Positions 23,737 through 36,849 of a stretch of 64,000 bases of DNA are shown here, in pieces (position 1 is the stretch's first letter; each line of letters begins with the position of its first letter). Where the stretch lies: assembly GCA_000320605.2 (NCBI GenBank), contig KB445791.1, positions 3,274,576-3,338,575 on the forward strand. The letters are read 5' to 3'. The DNA comes from Gelatoporia subvermispora B. Its lineage: Eukaryota; Basidiomycota; Agaricomycetes; Polyporales; Gelatoporiaceae. The notes under the pieces are model-generated. The model was not told the origin of the DNA. It made no database searches and saw only the letters and a list, made by a program, of their open reading frames with translations. The translations under genes and the position numbers were made by a program.

Positions 23737-24016
23737 GGTCCCTCTGTATTCCCGGTATCGCGTCTGTATTCTAGTTATGTATGCTCTATATGGATGGATA
23801 ATACTTGGATTCCTCGCGTCCGGTTGTTGTCCGATTGTCCGATATTTGAGGACGTACAAGCCCCCACGTGTTGGAACATGCGCGCTTTAGCGACTGCGCC
23901 TAACGAAGCCGCCGGCTGTACAGGGCATGTACGAGGAATGTGTGCTGTCCTCAACATCTGTTCATAAAGCGTGTAGTCTGCTTGCGTTCTCAGTCTTCGA
24001 ATTTGAGTCGTGAAGA

Positions 24017-27000
24017 ATGTTCTCTCAATTTCGCCAGGCTGTCGAAAGTCTGGCCCAGCATTCGCCAAAGTCCTCCCAAGATGCGTCAGCGGACGACCAC
24101 GCACCGCGTTCATCACAGGACTCCGTTCGCCCGTCGCTCTCTTCTTCAGCTCTTGCTGAGTCTGCGCTGATGAACCTCAAGAAGACCCTATCATCTCAAC
24201 GCTCTGGCAGCCCTGGGCCTGGTAACTCATCTCCGGCGAGAGCTTCCACCGCGTCTCCGGAAGGTGCTGCAAGGCCGGTCCACCGCAGCACTTTGGAAGA
24301 CAGACTTCGTGCCAAGTTCGCAGTAGGGGATGCTTCGGGTACCCCAACTCCTACAGCTTCATCAAGATCATCACCTACCCCAACAGCCGTCCTCGATCAT
24401 CGACTGTCTCCGACCTCAGTTCTCCTACCAGAGTCTCCTGCGCCTCGGCCGAACTCCGCTGATCCATTTCACCCTACCTCTGTTCCCTTGCCGGACTCCC
24501 CATTGACTACCCCTCAAGCCGATGCATCGAAGGGGCATATCCGGGATGTTTCCCAGTTGTCGCTCTCCGAGGTCGCCACCGTGCTCGCAGCGAACTCAAA
24601 CAGCACTGCACACGATATCAGTGGTGCCGAACCACAAGATCTCACGCAGGGAGACTCGGATCCTCTGCAGGCAGGTATACTGCTCAAGCGAGACCAAGAT
24701 ACAGAGGACGCTACCCAAAGCTCTAAGGACTCAGCAACGACGGTGGGAGATGCGCCCTCGGAAGTAGCAGTGCAGGACCCGCTCTCGACAACTGAAGAAG
24801 CTTCACCTTCCGAGCCTGAGGGAGACACGAATGCGATGTCTTCGGTCGAGCAGGAGGAGGCCTCGTCATCACAACATGCAGACGCGGAGGATGTACCAAC
24901 GGGGTTGACAGAGGATACTTCTGCGAAAGCAACGGAGGACAGTACCCCTGCTATAACAGACATTATTGACGAGAAGGATGAGACTTCACCTGTGCTGTCT
25001 GACCCTGTGGATGACACGCTACCGGAGACGGCTCCTGAGGCGAGTGTAACGACAAGCGGTACGCTTCCCGCAATTTCACTGAGATCTTCCTCATGAATCT
25101 GATGTGATATGTATCAGAGGATGTCACTGTGCAGCAGACCGCTGTCACTGATCCAGAAGAGGCGCACCCAGAATCCGTGCCTTCGCCGGATGTGGACGCA
25201 ACGGAATCGAACGCGAAGGAGACTGTTACGCAAGAGGACGGACTCGCGGGCGACGCCGTAACAGCGAGTCCAGAAGCCGATCCCCCAGAGTTAAAGTCAA
25301 GTGGGCTCGATATCGATGCTCTTCAGAAACGTCTTAAGCTGGTCGAACAGCGCTTTGCAGGTAATGGCACTCAATCTCACGAAGTGTCTATCACTGACCT
25401 TCGCCCAGATGTTTCTACGTCATTCAAGAGATTGCAGGCAGAGAAGCTCGCCGCCGATCGGGTTCTGCAAGAACTTACGCCTGTAGAGACGCTGCAAGAA
25501 GCGGATGCTTTGCGTGACTATCTGCAGAATGTCAACATGAAAATCGAGGTATATTATCACTCAAGATATATAACCCTGAAGTTACTCAGTCTTTATCTAC
25601 AGATGGCTCAGGACGAAATCAAACGTTTGACTGGCAAATTAACTCGTGAGTGTCGTGGCCTCCCAGTCTGCATCACAGCGGTAATTCTTGCAATCAGGTC
25701 AAGAAGAGCGGATCGAAGAACTACGAGATATACATCGCTTAGAGTCGAAATCGCAGTCAGATCAGATCGACAAGCTCCGACATCAAGTTGAAGAAGCCGA
25801 AGCATTGCTCAAAGCGTCTCATGCATCTGCTGCAGCCCTCGAACAAGAGGCGGCAAAGCAAAAGGCAGAAATGGAGCGACTAGAGGGAGAAGTCGAGAAG
25901 GCAAGGAGTGTGGCAAAAGAGGAGGAAGAGAAACGCGTCAAGGCGATTACACTATTGAAGACTGTGAGGCAAAAACTGGTGAAGGCGGAAAAGGATAGAG
26001 ACGATAACTCGAAGGAGATGCAGAGCATGAAGGAGAAGGAGAAGGAGGAGCGGGAGAAGGACAAAGCGGAGAAGCTGGCGCTCCAGAGTGAAATCCAAAA
26101 GGTCAACGCAGAACGCGAAGCCGCAATCGTCGGTCTTCGTTCTCAGTTCGACAAGGAGATAGCCGCACTCAAGGACAAGTACGAGAAGGAGTTTACTATG
26201 TTCAAAAGCCAGTACGAGCTCGAAGCTATCGCAGCGAAGGTTTGTTTGGCTCTGAAGTAGATGTATCCAGTTGCTAACAGAGCTACGGGTAGGCTTCGTA
26301 CACGAAGGAGCTGGACAACAAGAATTCTCGAATCTGCGATCTGGAGGCTTCCGTCAAACGACTGGCTGGAGAGAAAGACGATCTCTTCGATCAGCTGCAA
26401 GTCCGACAGGCGGAAGTAGAATCCTCGCAATCTCATCTCGAATCATTGGAAGGTCAATGCACTGAGCTGCAATATCAGCTTCGAGAGGCCAACGATCGTG
26501 TTGCGCTTCTGACCGAGGAGCTGGCAGAGTCTCAGCGCGAGCAGAGCACCAAGGTCCACAGTCCCGGACCCTCACCCGAGGAAGTCACTCGTCTACTCTC
26601 TGCTACGGAGGTCAAGTACGAGTCTCGCGTCAGCGATCTGCGGCGTCAGTTGCAAATCGTCGAGAAGGAACGCGACGAGAGCGAAACCCAGTGGAGCAAA
26701 AGGCTCTCCGAGAAGGTCAAGGAGCTGGAGGTACTGAAGGGTACTTTGACAACCTCGGCACGAAGCAGGGAGCAAGAGTCAGAGAGTGTAAACAGCCTGA
26801 AGACCGAGATACAGGAGCTGAAGAATGAGATCCACAAGCATCAGAAGCGCATCGCTGATCTGCAACATCAAGCCACGAAAGTGACGGAAACAGAGGTCGG
26901 TAATCTACACAGCTACGGATATCGGTTTTGACTCACCAGATACTACAGGAGATGATCATGGCGCAGCTCTCTGATGCAAATCTGAAGGCCTCCGTACTTC

Positions 27001-27484
27001 AGCAGCACTTAGAGGAGTCGAAGGGCAGAGAGTCTCAGCTACGGATGGCAAATAAGGTATGGAATGCGACATCGACAAGTATTCACACTTCCTGACAATC
27101 ATCGCAGACACTGCGTGAAGAACTGCGAAAGGTTCAGTCATCGGCTGCTCTGCTCGAGCGACAACGGAATCCTGGTGTCGGATATTGGGCCGCCCGACAA
27201 GAAAGTTCGTCTGAACCTCGTTCGCCACGCTCTTCCATTGATTCAGGATCGCGTCCAACCTCCCCCTCCGTTGACAAGAACGACGAAGAGATCAACATCG
27301 AATATCTGCGCAACATCATCCTGCAATTCTTGGAACACAAGGAGATGAGGGTAAGAGGTTCATCTGACAGCATTGCTACGACTTGTCTGACACTGGTCCC
27401 TTCTAGCCGCATCTCGTACGTATACTTTCTACTATTCTGCGCTTCACCCCCCAAGAGACGAGACGACTAGTGGCAAAAGTTTAG
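24017..27484 (+). CDS. GRIP-domain golgin (Golgi tether)
   Basis: Long coiled-coil protein targeted to the trans-Golgi by a C-terminal GRIP domain, which in this family binds the Arl1 GTPase. Start MFSQFRQAVESLAQHSPKSS at 24017 has an amphipathic helix. The next 400 residues are Ser/Thr/Pro- and acid-rich and disordered. From about 25.3 kb the protein is heptad coiled coil, interrupted by short introns near 25.1, 25.55, 25.65, 26.25, 26.9 and 27.05 kb. The last exons give INIEYLRNIILQFLEHKEM, then RPHLVRILSTILRFTPQETR and stop at 27484. The conserved GRIP Tyr is in IEYLRN. It is the counterpart of yeast Imh1 by domain, but the symbol is left blank because coiled-coil length and order vary. 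Confidence 0.87.
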
Positions 27485-27771
27485 TTACCCAGCCTACCCA
27501 CGTTATCGTGGATCAGCTGCCCCATACCACCCTGCCCCATGTTGCATACCTGTAGAAAACGCATCATGTATATCGCAATGCACGTACGGAGCCTACTATA
27601 CCCCATCTCATGTGATACTTGTTTATTGGGCCGAAGCTGCTGCTGGCCACGGTCCGTTGATGCACATGCCAAAATTGGACGAACTAGACTCCCGGGTGCC
27701 GCGTCCGCGTGCGGGTGTCAGTGGCTGCAAGCCTGCAACTTCAGTTCATCTCGTATCGTGGCACATCCTGG

Positions 27772-30700
27772 ATGTCTTTGAGTGAATTAGCACGAAACTC
27801 ATTCCAGAGTGGTATATCTGCGTCGAAGGTATGGTGTTACAATGTCTGCGCTATCGCTGCCCTCTTGATGCCAAACAATACTTAGTGGGTGCAGTTATGT
27901 CGGCTATTTATCAACAAGAACACAACCCATCGGTCACCTGAAGAAACTCAGGCAGATATCAGCAGTGAGTGACGTTCTTACCTGTGCTACGCGTCAAAGC
28001 CTACATTGTTCTGCTCAGACTCTGTACTCCTCCTCTTCCGCGACTATCCCGGTGATCCTACTCTCCAAGGCTACCTGAGACATGCTATTCAACATGGCCT
28101 CATCTCGCTACCAATTTTCGTGTCTACATTCCTGCCTGCCGCGCGATCGCCTGAGCTGCACAATTCAGCAACGCTTGACATGCTGTGCAGAGTAGCTCTA
28201 GACTGTCATTATGCCACAGGACTACCTCCGATGGGATCGTTGGTCCCATTCTCCCACTCGCCTGTCGAAATTCTGGGGACTGTTGTGGAAGCAATGGCAT
28301 TACTCAGGACTGCATACTCACTACCAACCGCTCACTTCCATCAACTAACAACCTCGGCATCCGAATTGCTTCTCTTACTTGCCTCTTGTGTTCCCGACGT
28401 ATCACCAATATCGACGGGCCAGGCCATGGTCTACGTCGCAGATGCCACCGATTTGATCACTATGTTCCGTCTAATGCCTGCAGTTCGACAAGTGCTCGAG
28501 AACTTGATGCTGTCACTGAGTCTGCTCCTTGGCGAAGATGCAAAAGTCGCTCGAGAAGCACAAATGATGCACACCCTGCAGTTAGCTATGGGAAAGGGCG
28601 ATATTCTTGGCTCTAACTCCGACTCGGATATCGTCACATTGAGCCTATTCCTCAACTGCCTTGTATGTTCTATTCGTGTGGTACAGGCTGATGGCTTACG
28701 GGCCCACAGCTCTTCGGAAGGGCAACCGAATTTGGTCCCGGAGATACAAGACACGTAACAGCTGCTCTTGTTGGGTTACTCCGATGGTCATCATGGACAC
28801 TTAACGTCTTCTGCACTCAGTTGCTTCTAACATCCCTCACTCTGATCGCACAGAGTGCAGAGCTCGGGGCGACAACGAAATCCACAGGAATGTGGAGGGC
28901 CTTTACACTCGGTCGGGTAGGACTTCCATTGATTCTAGGTTCGTCCTATGTCTGAGCGAACATGTGACAGCTCCCGCATTTGTTAGCTGCGTTTCGCAAA
29001 GCTGCCGTGTCTGAGGTCATCACAGAAGCCGAGTCGGTAGGCCACTTGAAGAAACTTGAGCCGAACATCGTGTCTGATTACTTTTAGTACATAGCGATTC
29101 AGTCGGCACTATCAAGCGTGATCCATCGACCTGGACTCATAGAGAAATGTGAATGGAGTTCATCTGTAGCAACTTCAGAAACTTCCAGCGACAAAACCAA
29201 CTCGTACGCACTACCCTTCGATGTCTTATTCGCAAGCGGTAGCTGATAAGCCCATCAGAACACGGTCTTTCTTACGAGAGCTCCTGTATCAATTTGTCTC
29301 AGTGGGATTGATTGACGCATCATTTGCCATTGGAGTAGATCCCATGTTCACTCCGGAGTTCCAACCCCGAGTGTACACAGAAGTGCAGGAAGCAGGTTCT
29401 GACATTGAGGTATGATCTTCCGGACCGATCTTGAACATAGCTTAAACCCACGAATCATTCAGACCTACATTGACAGCAAACTTTCCACCGACCTGAAACT
29501 CGACGACGCCATGTCCCTCGTAAGAAAGATCTGGAGAGAACCATGTTGTCATGCAATATTTGCTGAAGTTGTACGGAAGGTCTGTACGCCACCCAGCGTC
29601 ACATTGGCTAAATGAAGCTGAGACATTTCTCAGCGCTTCGTCTCGCTGCCAAACTCACACGACATCGAGGCTCTGAGTTGCGTTTGTAAATTGTTGTACA
29701 GCTGTGAATTTGCATTAGAAATTGTTTCCATGCAAACATTATTACCGGAACTCGTGGCACATGCAATAGCGCTGGTAGAGGAGTATGACTGTGAAACAGT
29801 GGGTACGTACGTTTGCCTAGCCCTAATTTGAAGACTTCCTCACCTGATTGTCAGGCGACCCTCAGACTGCTGTCAGTCATCTAGGAGATGTAGTACTCTT
29901 TGCCCAGTCAACAATCGCTCGCTTCAATGTAATGGTGTGGCATCGCTCATGTTGAATGGGACTAACGTCTCCTAATTGACAGTTATCGCAACCGACGTTT
30001 CCTGTGAAGGGCCGATCCGTTAGCCCCAGGTGTCTGCATTCAGCCGCTCTCGTACACCGAATAGGAGAGCTGGATAATGAAGATACAACTGCTTTCCAAA
30101 ATTGGTCCAGGGCATTGTTCGACAGCAGCATTGAAGGAATAGAGGACACGATCCTTCGGTAAGGTGACCTGCCACATAGTCATCTGTGCTCTTATGCTCT
30201 TATGGATCCCTTTAGATCTACACGGCCAAAGACACTGTTACGGATAGCCGCAACGTTGTTTTCGCATGCGATAGAAGCATGTCATGCTCGTAAGATGGAC
30301 AAAGAAGTCCTAAACAATGGAATATCTTACTTCCTGGGGCCCTTGCTAAATTGGACCCTGACCGGAGTCATCAAATCTCTGGTTTTGGAAATTCAACGTA
30401 GGAAGTCAGTATCAGATATCAAAGTTTCCAAGCCCCCGAGCTAACCATTGATCCTAGCTTCAATGCACCCATGCATCTGGAAGTTCTACAAACCTTGCTT
30501 CTCTCTCAAGCATGCCCTCAAGTCGTTGTCAACCTGTCCGCACCTAACGTACTCAGGCTATTCTACGGCCAAAAGATCCCCCAACTAGGGCCCAAAACTA
30601 CTCCATTCGACTCCTCTTCTATACAGCGGATTGCCCTGGAGGCCTTAGGGAAGAACGTCGATGGTAAGAGTGGCATATTCTAAAACGCCCAGACATCAAC

Positions 30701-31318
30701 AAAACTATTCTAGTACTGGAAAACAATGGTTCATCGTCCATACCCGGCGTGGGTGCGATATGGTCGGATAGACCAAGAGAAGCCATCCGGGAGGCACTGA
30801 CCGCCGCACGCGCTGGCCATGCCCCGTCGCTTGATGTCAACCGATGCCTTCTCTATGGCACGCCTTCTGACTTCTTGCAGATTCTCTGGGATGCGCTTAT
30901 GGAAGCAGCGTCCATGGGTGACATGGAGGCTCCCAAACGAGTAGCGACGTTCGTACTCACGGTGCCGCGTACACCCCGTTCACCGCCACTACTTCCTATC
31001 TTTCTGCACACAGTATTGCTACCAATCGTTGCCACAGCCGACCATATCAGCACAACAGAGCAAACCATGACGGTCGAATTACTGGTGTCGATCATATCGT
31101 CCTCTTTGACAGCTGCGCTCCACCTAGAATGGGCTCTTTTAACTGTCTGCGAGGAGGAACGCTTTGCCTTGGGACAATCAGCGTCTGCAATGGCAAGGCG
31201 GCTAGCGGGAGATCTCCGCAAGAAAGGGCAGGGTCCGACGAGTAGGGTTATCTTGCAGAGGCTGGCGTCGTCTGGTCCATTCGTAGCGAACTTCCCTATC
31301 TTCATGGCCGATGCGTAA
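27772..31318 (+). CDS. Probable Mediator complex subunit 5 (Nut1-like)
   Basis: Large all-helical protein of about 1000 residues, split into many exons. Start MSLSELARNSFQSGIS is at 27772; exons 2 and 3 join by a 54-base intron so that ADIS continues as NSVLLLFRDYPGDPTLQGYL. Landmarks are LPIFVSTFLPAARSPELHNS, then ATLDMLCRVALDCHYATGLP, DAMSLVRKIWREPCCHAIFA and SRALFDSSIEGIEDTILRST. No catalytic motif, membrane segment or targeting signal is present. Size, helix pattern and the early LRHAI...LPIFVSTFLPAAR block fit the fungal Med5 tail subunit, which links activators to RNA polymerase II. This assignment is by memory of the family and needs a profile search. Alternatives are another HEAT-like scaffold. 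Confidence 0.6.
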
Positions 31319-31570
31319 AGCGTATAGTTGAGTAAATACGATTATGCATCACATGTAGAACACAGTATGACTACACTAAGAAGTGGCAAGGTGCATGATG
31401 GAACAGAATGACATAGGTAAATGATCGAAAATCGTTGATTCGTTATACTTCGTTTGGGGGTGTGATCGGTGCTAGGTGCGTCGAGTGAGTATCAAAAATG
31501 TGACGGGGAATGAAGACACATACGACAGCACGCATTTTCGATGGGGTCGCAGGCTTGATCAGGCGGGCAG

Positions 31571-33345
31571 TTAATTAGGCATGATGTTTCCTCGGACGTC
31601 TACAAATATCTGTCAGAATATTGGCTGCAAGCAGTCGACCAGTGACATACCCTCAAGTGCTCTTCGGGAGGAGAGTTCCTTGGGTTGAAGTACTCTGGTT
31701 GAATAGTGCTGGAGTGAATGCCTTGGTGGTGCAAAGCTTCTCTGATTTTGGCAGCGATCGGCATGAAGTCGTGCTTGCGCGATGCCATGACATGGACGGA
31801 AGCAACGATCTTGGTCTCGGATAGTTGCCAGATGTGCAGCTCGTGAAGCGACAGGACGCCATCGACAGCAAGGATAGACCCGCGGACCTCCTCCAGAGAA
31901 ACGGTAGATGGGACACCCTGGAGAAGGATGAAAGATGTACTGCGGACTGCAATGACAAACTTCAGACAAGATTCCCGAGCGGACATTGTAGATCAGGGTT
32001 TACGCACCTAGCGGAAGAGCGGAAGAGAAAATTATGACTGTGATGACTAAGGAGATGATGGGATCACAGTAATACTTTCCGCTCCAGGTCGTGAGCCAGA
32101 TGACGAGACCCGTCGCGATTACACCGACATTGCCCAGCGCGTCGCCCAACACATGCAAGAGCAGCGCTCGCATGTTCATGGACCCATGCGAATGCCCGTG
32201 ACTATGCCGTGCAGGACCTTCAGTGGAGGTATGTGATGCGGTCTCATCGGGAGCCTTCCCAGGGTTCAGTAGAGGAGTTTGCTCATTAACGTCTTGCCTC
32301 TCCTCAGCTATGCAGACTGCCGTCTCTGCATCGCTTGGCTCTACAGCTAAGCGAGAACGAGACTGTGATCTGCCAAACCGATTCCTGCCCGGAGTCGTTG
32401 GCGATGGCGAGCGGGCGCGTGCACTTTCCGCGATGTCTTGTGCAGCTTGCACCAGTGACGCGCGAGTGGCTGCCGGGTGGCCGTACAAGGAAGAATATGA
32501 GTCGGAACGTGGTCGCGTGCGCGATGTGTGGGGCGTCTGCGGGGTGTATGGGGTTTTAGGTGTGGGAGGAACGGGACTGGCTGAGCGGATGCTGGCAGGG
32601 GTGGAAGAAGGACTGGCTTCTTTCCCGTGCGCATGACTATGGTCGTGCCCATGCTCTACGGCAAGGTGATATAAGCGCATGCTATATGAATTATGTACAC
32701 ATGGAGAATGTCAAACTGACCATGAAACAGGAACAGTCCCACGATGTTTGACGCAAGTCCCAGGGAACCGACCACAACGACAAGACGAGGATTGGAGATT
32801 TCTGTAGCGTAATCAGTGCGGTTGGAACGTAAAAATCCTTTCCAGGAGCATTCTAGACGCACCTGGAGTACTAAAGAACCGCTCTATCGCCTCCAGGAAA
32901 ATGGAGAAACAGAGGGCCAGGAGGAAGACTCCATTGATCAAAGCGGCTAAGATCTCCGCGCGATGCCAGCCATAAGAGTATCGTGCGTCGGTGTGAGTCT
33001 GGTTGGTGAGCTAGATAGTCGTTAAGTTGACAGGTTCGAGCATAAGTTGGTTGTGTCAACTACCTTGATCGCATAGAGCGCAACGATGAGGCTCATGACA
33101 TCACTGTGAAGTAACATGTTCATTAACGTTGAAAACCGTCACGCTGAAGCATGTACTGACTTCAGCATGTGGAAACTGTCTGCAACGAGGGCTAGGGACC
33201 CAACCGCGTAGCCTGGGGGAAGGTAGATGAGTCGCGTAATCCAGCCGGGTTGCCACAGGCGACTGTGCTTACCGGCAAATAGCTCAACGAAGAAGAACAA
33301 GACATCGATGACAAGGAGAAGTATGATACGGGAAGTGCGATTCAT
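31571..33345 (-). CDS. ZRC1: Cation diffusion facilitator, vacuolar-type Zn2+ transporter (Zrc1/Cot1-like)
   Basis: Proton-coupled exporter that moves Zn2+ from cytosol into the vacuole or secretory organelles. Start MNRTSRIILLLVIDVLFFFV (membrane segment 1) is at 33345. Segment 2 has the metal site DSFHMLNDV (HxxxD, completed across an intron near 33145-33160). Further segments are ALINGVFLLALCFSIFLEAI and VVVVGSLGLASNIVGLFLF. The cytosolic loop of about 170 residues is rich in His near both ends (HEHGHDHSHAHGK and HSHGHSHG), with a Ser/Pro middle. The second HxxxD is in HVLGDALGN. A C-terminal cytosolic ferredoxin-like domain (LHELHIWQLSETKIVASVHV) follows, and a short last exon ends GNIMPN at 31571. 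Confidence 0.93.
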
Positions 33346-34794
33346 CTTGGGTACATTCAAGCCAAGAAGGAGCGGAGGAGGATGTAGGACAGGAGGAGGC
33401 GGTGAGGCAAGACGCACAACTTTAAGCCCGTAGGAACGGGTCTGGAGATTCCTTTGGATCACGTGAATGGTCGGAGGCTCTAATGTAACGTCCTGTGTAG
33501 CGTAGCCGGCTTATGTAACCTCGTTTCCTCGTTTCCGTGTCCAAAGGCGCTTGTACATCCGCCCGGAGTCCCCCGCACTGCCAGTCTGCGCCGCCTTTGG
33601 TCGCTCGCCCTCATTCTGCCATCAGTTACTTCGATGCCGCATCAGACTTTGTCTCCATATCCAGTCTGCGACATTTGGGTGCGCAGGAGCGTGCAGCGAC
33701 TTTCTATTCCAATGACGCGATCTCGCGACTCCCCCCAGCGATAGGCGGCGCCGCTCTGGGCCATCCGTTCTGCAAACGACAAGCCTGAGATGGTCGGGAC
33801 TCGACCCAAACCTTGTCAGACAGGTCGGAGAAGAGACTCATACAATTCACCGGTTGCATCCATGCGAACCTACTCCGCGTCGCCGTGAGTTAACTATGCG
33901 GAGTCTTGTTAACTGAAGATTCTCAGCTACTGTCGATGGAGAATTCTGGTCCTCTGATGACCCCCTCCGACCGCGGAAACGAAAGACAAGGATTAGATTT
34001 TGGCTTCTTGTCAGGGACGAGATCATCTGTCGAAACGTCTTCAGCCAGCGATGCCTCGTGTAGTAGACAGCGCGAGAACTAGAGCTGATCGCCTTGGATG
34101 AGCAGGCCACGTAACTGTCTCCAATTCCGCGCGTCCAGCTTATGTGATGAAATGTCTGAACTCAATAGGTACACAAATGCAGACATTTCTCAACGAAAGA
34201 ATTGTTTCTCTGACAATTGGATCCTGCGGCAGTTATTACGATAGTTCGCAGTCATGTGTGCAGGCTTCACGTCCATTTGGTATGCGTGGTCAATCACGAC
34301 CGTTGATGCCGACCCCTTTTGCATACGCCACAAAGCACATGTGATTCATGATTGCGTTTAGATGACATTGTGTAACGGGCCGCGGTATTGCAATCTTGAT
34401 ACCTCGGACACAAGTTACACGACGAACTTAGTATCTCGGACGAAGGACGGATCCATCGAAAATAAGATGGATTGACACGCGGCACGGGACCCGCCAGAAT
34501 ATCTACATCGGAGTGTTCAGTATAAGAGAAACAATGCCATGATACCGAGCCCAACTACATCTGCCGATTCCAAGGTACGGTTCCTCCTTGGAATGAACCT
34601 TACTGCCTTTCCTGTCATCGCTCCATCTGGGATCATATGAGATCACATGATGCAGATGAGTTGTTGCCTGTTTGGCACATTTCGGGCGCTTGTGGACTTT
34701 TGCAGACCATCGACCTCACCGTCGCCGCGCTCGCCAGAGTGCATAATCCCTTGCTTTTCCAGGCCATCCTCCTAGGTCTATAGACTTCATCAAA
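33346..34794. promoter_or_regulatory. Divergent interval ZRC1 / eIF3h
   Basis: This 1.45 kb interval has no frame I can support. A perfect E-box palindrome TCACGTGA lies at 33459-33466, about 115 bases upstream of the ZRC1 start. The right-hand end before 34795 should contain the eIF3h promoter. Nothing else was recognised. Confidence 0.45.
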
Positions 34795-36190
34795 ATGGCT
34801 GCACCGTCAATGGCAGCAGCCCTGGCTGCATCTCTGCCGGCACCCTCAGCCGCACCTGCACCTGCTGCACCCACATATGAAGCTATCCCCGCGTCCATGT
34901 CCAAGGTCATCGATATTGAGGCAGAGATCCCCCTCACTGCTGTTCAGGTCGACGGCTTAGTACGTAACAATTCATAGTGCTCAAACGTTACAGCCTCGGG
35001 AGTGGGGACTGTGCCGCATTCTGGGCCCTTGTGCTAACATTGCGATGGGTTGCAGGTCGTCACGAAAATCATCAAGCACTCGCGGGAAGCATACGGCTCG
35101 ACTGCGCACGGCATTTTGCTAGGCCTTGACCTTGACGGCACTCTGGAGGTGTCGAACTCATTTGCCTTGCCGAGCCACGCTAGCGACGACGACGACAAGT
35201 CCGCGAAGGGTGTTGGTGAGTGCCTCCCATGCTGTGCAGACCTGCAGCGTTTGAATGCCCTGTATTCCAGCCCGGTACCAGGCTGCTATGATGCGGTCAT
35301 TGAAGGAGGTCCAGGCGGACGACAGCATTGTCGGCTTCTACCAGGCCATGACTCTTGGGTCATTCTTCAACCAGACTTTGATAGAGACGCAAGCCATCCA
35401 CCAAGAGAGGTTGAGACATGGCGGCATCGTAGTTGTGCATGGTGAGTGACCGTCGTTATTGCAAGCTTCTTGTGTATATTAATGTCACGCGCAGACCTGT
35501 CCCAGACTGCTCGAGGAAATGCAGCGTTCCGGGCATTCAGACTGACAAAGGCATTCTTCGATGCCTTCAAGAGGAATAACTTCAGCACCCCGAGGTTCGC
35601 CTGCCAGTTCATGTGCAATCACAATATTGACTAACCTCACTTGGTGCAGCCTCATCAGCCACCGCCTCACCTTCTCCACGATCCTCGAAGAAATCCCTAT
35701 CAAAATCCGCACCAGCCCACTTCTGAGCTCGTTCATCGAGACTCTGACCGACGCCACCGTCCGCGCACCCGCCGGTGCGAACCCCGCGGCGGCGACCTCC
35801 TCTGCCGCGCTCCCGCCGAGCTTCGACGTCCTCAACCTGGGCACGTCGAGCATCTCGCGGAACTTGGAGCACATCATCGAGGCGGTGGATGCGTACAAGA
35901 CCGAGGAGGGCAACCTCGGGTACCTGTCGCGGCAGATTGCGCGCGAGAAGGCGCGCGCAGACGCGTACGTTGCGAAGCGCAAGGAGGAGAACGCCGCGCG
36001 CGTCGCGCAGGGCCTTGCGCCGCTGCCCGAGGAGGACGTGAGCCGGCTGTTCAAGATCCCGCCGGAACCGAGCCGGCTTGAGAGCATGCTGCTGCTGGGG
36101 AAGATCGATGCGTATGCGAAGAGCCTGGAGCAGACGTCGGGTACAGGGCTGGTGAAGATGTATGGGGTCAAGGCCGACTCGAGCACCTAG
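34795..36190 (+). CDS. Translation initiation factor eIF3 subunit H (MPN domain)
   Basis: Non-catalytic MPN subunit of eIF3 that helps form its core octamer. Four to five exons start at 34795 with an Ala/Pro arm. The MPN domain reads VQVDGLVVTKIIKHSREAYG, HGILLGLDLDGTLEVSNSFAL and GFYQAMTLGSFFNQTLIETQ, then GGIVVVHDLSQTARGNAAFR. The JAMM zinc site (E plus HxHxxxxxxSxxD) is absent, as expected for eIF3h rather than Rpn11 or Csn5. After LISHRLTFSTILEEIPIKI comes the helical C-terminus, ending KMYGVKADSST at 36190. Frames on the opposite strand over 35.6-36.3 kb are shadows of GC-rich codons. Confidence 0.93.
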
Positions 36191-36849
36191 ATGGATGCGC
36201 AGTTGGGTTGAACACGATGCTACTTTCTCCGGATTTTCAGACGAGTGCTGCTCAGTTCGCAACGAACGTGTTGCTCCGAGTCTCCTTGGTTTGTGCCCCT
36301 TGCTGCGCCGTTGGGCAGATGCCGACCAATTAGATGGCCCTGAGGTGGGCAATAGAAAAGGTGATGTCCACGCACCGACATTTTACGGTTCGGATGAAGG
36401 ATTCGTACTATAGGTGACATATTCCCGATGACATGGAATTGTTTTCGGGAGGTCTAGACACCTGGCCCTTGTGCAGGATGTCATCGCTGCGTTGCTATAG
36501 CCGTTCCTCCGGCGCCTTATTGGCCTCTAAGTGGTTGATCGATATCGACGATCTCGTCCAATAATCCTGTGCCTGACCCGTGCGCACCAATGGCTGCCAC
36601 GATCAGTTGAAGGCTGCTCGCCATCTCACGGGTGCCGGCGGCGCATCTACCGAGCAGGTGGACTTCGGGAACCCCCCGAGAGACCCATTGAAAAGCGAAG
36701 ATACGATGGAAAGCTGACTGTTTTGATTCCCCCCAGTACAGCGCGCGTCGTTAGTGGATCTGAGCCATCCTAGTCGTTCTTTGTCCAAAATCACTCTTTC
36801 TGAAATATTATCCTGAGGATCCTGCTCACCGATACCCACACTAACGCTA
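36191..36849. other. 0.66 kb between eIF3h and barrel gene 1
   Basis: This holds the eIF3h 3' flank and the promoter of the first barrel gene. No gene, repeat or RNA element was seen. Confidence 0.5.

Noticed and set aside
35609..36352. Minus frame of 247 codons opposite eIF3h
   Set aside because: It is the antisense shadow of GC-rich eIF3h codons with runs of Arg.
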